Both the position numbers and the translations under genes were made by a program. Shown here piece by piece: positions 61,341 through 64,000 of a DNA stretch of 64,000 nt. Below the pieces are notes generated by a model, which was given only the letters and a program-made list of their open reading frames with translations, did no database searches and was not told the origin of the DNA. Every line of letters starts with the position of its first letter. Within the stretch, counting starts at the first letter, position 1. Source of the stretch: Lunularia cruciata (lineage: Eukaryota > Streptophyta > Marchantiopsida > Lunulariales > Lunulariaceae); assembly GCA_948567375.1 (NCBI GenBank), contig OX419755.1:64856944-64920943 (forward strand), in the 5' to 3' direction.

Positions 61341-62777
61341 AGATGGTGCCAGGTTGGCATGCATCAGCCTTTCTGTGTATATTTGTAGAGGCTTTGGTGG
61401 TATCTCTCTCAGTGCATACAAGAGGAGTTATTGAGGTCACAGATTCAAAGAGTGAAGATATTGGTACAGTTCAACGAGACATTCATGATGATGTCTTAGT
61501 GATGGACTATCTTTGCACTGGTGTTGTGGGTGGCACAATTGTGGCCAAGGAGAGAGACCGTGTTCTTCAGCAAGCCAGACGGTTCAAATTGGAGGGTAGA
61601 CACCTTTTGCATGTTTGGGAGGATGGTAGAGTGCGAGTAGTACCACTTCCATCATAGAGACCACAGTTGGTATGTCATGCTCATGAGGAGCTAGGACATT
61701 TTGGAGTAAAGCATACATATAGCTTACTCCATAGTCATTATTGGTGGCTCGGTATGCAGACCAAGGTACAGCAATTTGTTGCCAGATGTGTGGTTTGTGA
61801 CTTAGTTAGAGCATCATTCAATGCTCCTACGCCATAGTTACACCCATTACCTATCATGGGATTGGGTTACCGTTGGAGTTTGGACTTTGCTGGACCTTTA
61901 CTGCTGACTGTGAGACATCATCGGTATGTTTTGGTGATGGTGGAGCACTTCTCCAAGTGGATTGAGTTGGTGGCACTTCCTGACAAGTCTAGTGAAGGGA
62001 CAGCTTACTCGTTCGTGGATTGAGTTCTTAGTTATTTTGGTGCACCAGCTGAGGTTTTGACTGATCAAGGTATAGAGTTCTTGGGGGAGTTTCAAGTCTT
62101 GTGTGACAAGGCTTTGATTGATCATTGTACTACATCCTGAGATCACCCTGAGGCAGATGGCTTAGTAGAGAGTGGTTCAGACGGTGAAGAGAGGATTGCG
62201 AAAGTATGATTTGCAGAGAGGCCACTTGGGAGATTGGGATCTCCAGTTACCTTGGTTGGCCATGGGCTATCGGTTCAGCCGGCAAGCCTCCTTAGCATCC
62301 TTCTCTCCATACTTTCTACTCTATGGACGAGATCCAGATTTACCTGCAGCCATTCGTCGAGATGCTACTGTAGTTTTGGACTTGGATGACCCTGATGTAT
62401 GGATGAGCGCATGTTCTCAGCGGGCAGAGATCTTTCAGAGAGTGATGCCGATGGCCTTTGAGAACTTGGCGATTGCTCAGCATAGAGATACTTTACGCTA
62501 TGCTACCATTCGAGGAGGAGGTTATAGACCCTCGATCCGTCGATTTCATCCAGGCGACTATGTATATCTACAGCAGACAGCACCGACGACACTTGATGTT
62601 TCTACGGGCCGCACTATCTTGAGAGTGCGTGAGGTTTTGCCATCTGGAGTCCTTGTGTTAGAAGGACGTGATGGTGTTGTTTGGAAGGATCATGTGCGCA
62701 ATTGTGCGCCATGCCACCTTCCAAACATTGATGGTACTATGGACCCAAGCTTGGCACTTGTACGTGCAGGCTTGAGG
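61341..62777 (+). pseudogene. Copy B DDE integrase
   Basis: Zinc-binding H-H-C-C: AHEELGHFGVKHTYSLLHSH and CVVC (61,676-61,800). The core has Asp in RWSLDFAGPL (about 61,880), Asp in LTDQGIEF (about 62,060) and Glu in EADGLVE (62,168-62,170), a complete D,D,E triad. A 2-base deletion after the Glu shifts the frame; the C-terminal part is open at 62,172-62,894 (QLPWLAMGYRFSRQASLASF, FHPGDYVYLQQTA, LEGRDGVVWKDHV). Stops are TAG at 61,655 and 61,835 and TGA at 62,021 and 62,138. There is no chromodomain; the tail runs into a PHD finger. Confidence 0.88.
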
Positions 62778-62918
62778 TGTATGTTATGTGGCTCTTCTGG
62801 TGGAGCTGCTACTATGTTAGTGTGTGATAGCTGTTCGAGAGGATGGCATATGGCATGTATGACTCCTCCCCTCATGGTGGTTCCTCAGGGATAGTGGTTA
62901 TGTCCTAGATGTACTTGA
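62778..62918 (+). pseudogene. Copy B PHD finger at the integrase C-terminus
   Basis: CMLCGSSGGAATMLVCDSC, then SRGWHMAC, then WLCPRC give the C4-H-C3 pattern of a PHD zinc finger, including the W two residues before the last C pair. PHD fingers usually read histone H3 tails. One TAG (62,892-62,894) interrupts the loop before the last pair. The natural stop is TGA at 62,916. The same finger is present in A3. The position matches that of chromodomains in chromoviruses. Confidence 0.87.
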
Positions 62919-63086
62919 ACTATAGCTAGTTCATTCTTTATATGGTATAGATTGCAAACAGGCGACTAATGATGGGGCTCCATAGCACCTGGCCTCCTGA
63001 TCTTTGCCCATTAGAGGGTATACCATATACTTAGAGTAGATGGCTATCTGGAGTTAGAGGGACCTAACCGCCATCTAGGGGGGTGA
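62919..63086 (+). other. Copy B 3' untranslated end with polypurine tract
   Basis: Non-coding. It ends in AGGGGGGTGA at about 63,076-63,085, a good polypurine primer, directly before the first B-type repeat. Confidence 0.65.
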
Positions 63087-63194
63087 TTGTGGCACTTTAG
63101 ATTTTATGTATGACTTATGTGTGAGTTGTGCTTCTATAGTGTATGATATTGACAGCAATGTATGTTGTGTAGCAATGTATGTACGCACGATAGC
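63087..63194 (+). repeat. B-type terminal repeat, unit B1
   Basis: TTGTGGCACTTTAGA to GCACGATAGC, about 108 bp. It recurs at 63,643-63,739 and, inverted, at 50,319-50,425. Confidence 0.78.
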
Positions 63195-63642
63195 TGTCAC
63201 GCCATTTGTAGTGCCGCGTCTAGATGCTTGGACATTAGAGTTCCAGTGATAGTAGTTAGAGTTATTCTAGCAGTTTCTCAAAGACTACTTTCTGACGGTT
63301 AGATTTTGTGTTCGGGGTACTGACTTCACGGTGGGGCCCACCGTCACTTTGCACCGTTTTCACCATCGAGTGTGCCGTCAGTAGGACCGTTAGGGTTTCA
63401 GTGCTAGCTTGAGTCCAGGGGGTATAGTTTTGAAGTGAGCTCCAGAGAGCTCACTTCTCTGATGTTGAGCCTTCGAGTTCCTGGCTATGGTGGATAGAGG
63501 CCAGCGATCGTCACCTGGATTCTCTATGCTTGAGTGGGTGTGGCTTGACTGTAATCAGTGCCTAGTTGTTGGCAGTTTATAGAATGATAGATCAAGTACT
63601 GATCTGAGTTGAGTTGAGTTGAGAGTGGTAAGCAATCTGATT
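63195..63642 (+). repeat. A-type terminal repeat, unit A2
   Basis: Starts TGTCACGCCATTTG and matches 53,840-54,287 to the end. It is followed at once by a second B-type repeat and not by leader sequence. Confidence 0.82.
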
Positions 63643-63739
63643 ATTGTGGCACTTTAGAGTCTATGTGTGAGTTGTGCTTCTATAGTGTATGATGTTGACA
63701 GTGATGTATGTTGTGTAGCAATGTATATATGCACAACAA
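63643..63739 (+). repeat. B-type terminal repeat, unit B2, right end of copy B
   Basis: TTGTGGCACTTTAGA to GCACAACAA. It ends at the same point as B1, and A3 methyltransferase sequence follows straight after. Compared with B1 it lacks about ten bases near its start. Confidence 0.78.
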
Positions 63740-64000
63740 CATTATTAGATGGAGAAATGGACCAATGAACCTAAAGTTGTCATAGTATATGTAACATCTC
63801 CCAAAACATACAAGTGTGGAGATTGCATAACTTGAATAACTAGCCTTAAACTTGACCAACATGGTGTTGTGTTGTGGTTTGCATAACCTATGAAAAAGTA
63901 AACTAGTGTGGTTTATCTTCACAAAGATGGAGTAGGTAGTATGATGGATCCCACGGTTGAGCTATTGCCATGTATGCAATCTATGTGCATTTAAGTGATT
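63740..64000 (-). pseudogene. A3 methyltransferase, continuation beyond copy B
   Basis: Plus-strand 63,745-63,815 aligns with the reverse complement of copy B at about 58,858-58,925 (for example GTAACATCTCCCAAAACA in both). That is the stretch between motifs IV and VI. Beyond about 63,825 the similarity fades, and I cannot follow A3 to the end of the window. Confidence 0.65.

Larger units (their letters stand above)
53840..63739 (+). mobile_element. Family A copy B: Ty3/gypsy-like element with DNA methyltransferase and PHD finger
   Basis: A 9.9-kb nearly complete element. The order is terminal repeat, 1.3-kb leader, gag with two zinc knuckles, protease, cytosine methyltransferase, RT, RNase H, DDE integrase with C-terminal PHD finger, polypurine tract and terminal repeats. 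It sits inside the methyltransferase of A3: A3 text stops at 53,839 and resumes at about 63,740. Flanks CATAT (53,835-53,839) and CATTAT (63,740-63,745) may be a worn target duplication. Its genes carry about eighteen stops and at least three frameshifts, so it is not active as it stands. Confidence 0.88.

Noticed and set aside
63643..63739. An unrelated insertion at the right end of copy B
   Set aside because: It matches the 108-bp unit before the terminal repeat along its length and ends at the matching base, so it belongs to the element.

Overview
This window looks like nuclear DNA of a land plant, or a close streptophyte relative, with a repeat-rich genome. Two ordinary genes sit at the left edge, and almost everything else is AT-rich spacer or nested, decayed transposable elements. 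The evidence for a plant is a full-size ABCG (PDR) transporter with many short introns, a ribosome-biogenesis gene with a telo-box and a site-II-like element upstream, and Ty3/gypsy elements primed by initiator-Met tRNA. The style of the transporter and the types of repeat make a non-seed plant (bryophyte, lycophyte or fern) my best guess. The sequence alone does not settle this.

Layout. (1) 1-5.2 kb: the 3' part of an ABCG transporter gene (+) converges on an intronless ribosomal-L1-domain gene (-). (2) 5.4-10.4 kb: AT-rich spacer with a dispersed repeat. (3) 10,411-23,332: a minus-strand Ty3/gypsy element (E1) with a perfect 5-bp target duplication (CTATG), split by a second element of the same family (E2, about 12,776-19,392). 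(4) 23.3-42.4 kb: AT-rich spacer with foldbacks, two more copies of the dispersed repeat, a dead hAT-like transposase, a minisatellite and a diverged relic LTR of the E family. (5) 42.4-49.9 kb: a decayed plus-strand gypsy element (C) whose front is joined to a 5' fragment of another family (A, copy A1). (6) 49.9-63.8 kb: an inverted, decayed A copy (A3) interrupted by a nearly complete plus-strand A copy (B, 53,840-about 63,739).

The most interesting system is family A. Its pol reads protease, then a cytosine-C5 DNA methyltransferase, then reverse transcriptase, RNase H and DDE integrase, and ends in a C-terminal PHD finger. In copy B the methyltransferase from motif IV onward lies in the same reading frame as RT and integrase. 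The inverted copy A3 carries motifs VI to X at the same place in its pol, so the domain belongs to the family and is not a one-copy accident. B is inserted inside the methyltransferase domain of A3. B also appears to have split terminal repeats (order A1 - internal - B1 - A2 - B2), which is unusual for an element with a DDE integrase. Nearly all the damage to B's pol is TAG and TGA stops with no TAA, the pattern expected from deamination of methylated CHG and CG sites. A possible reading is a retroelement that carries a chromatin reader (PHD) and a DNA-methylation writer and is itself decaying by methylation-driven mutation.
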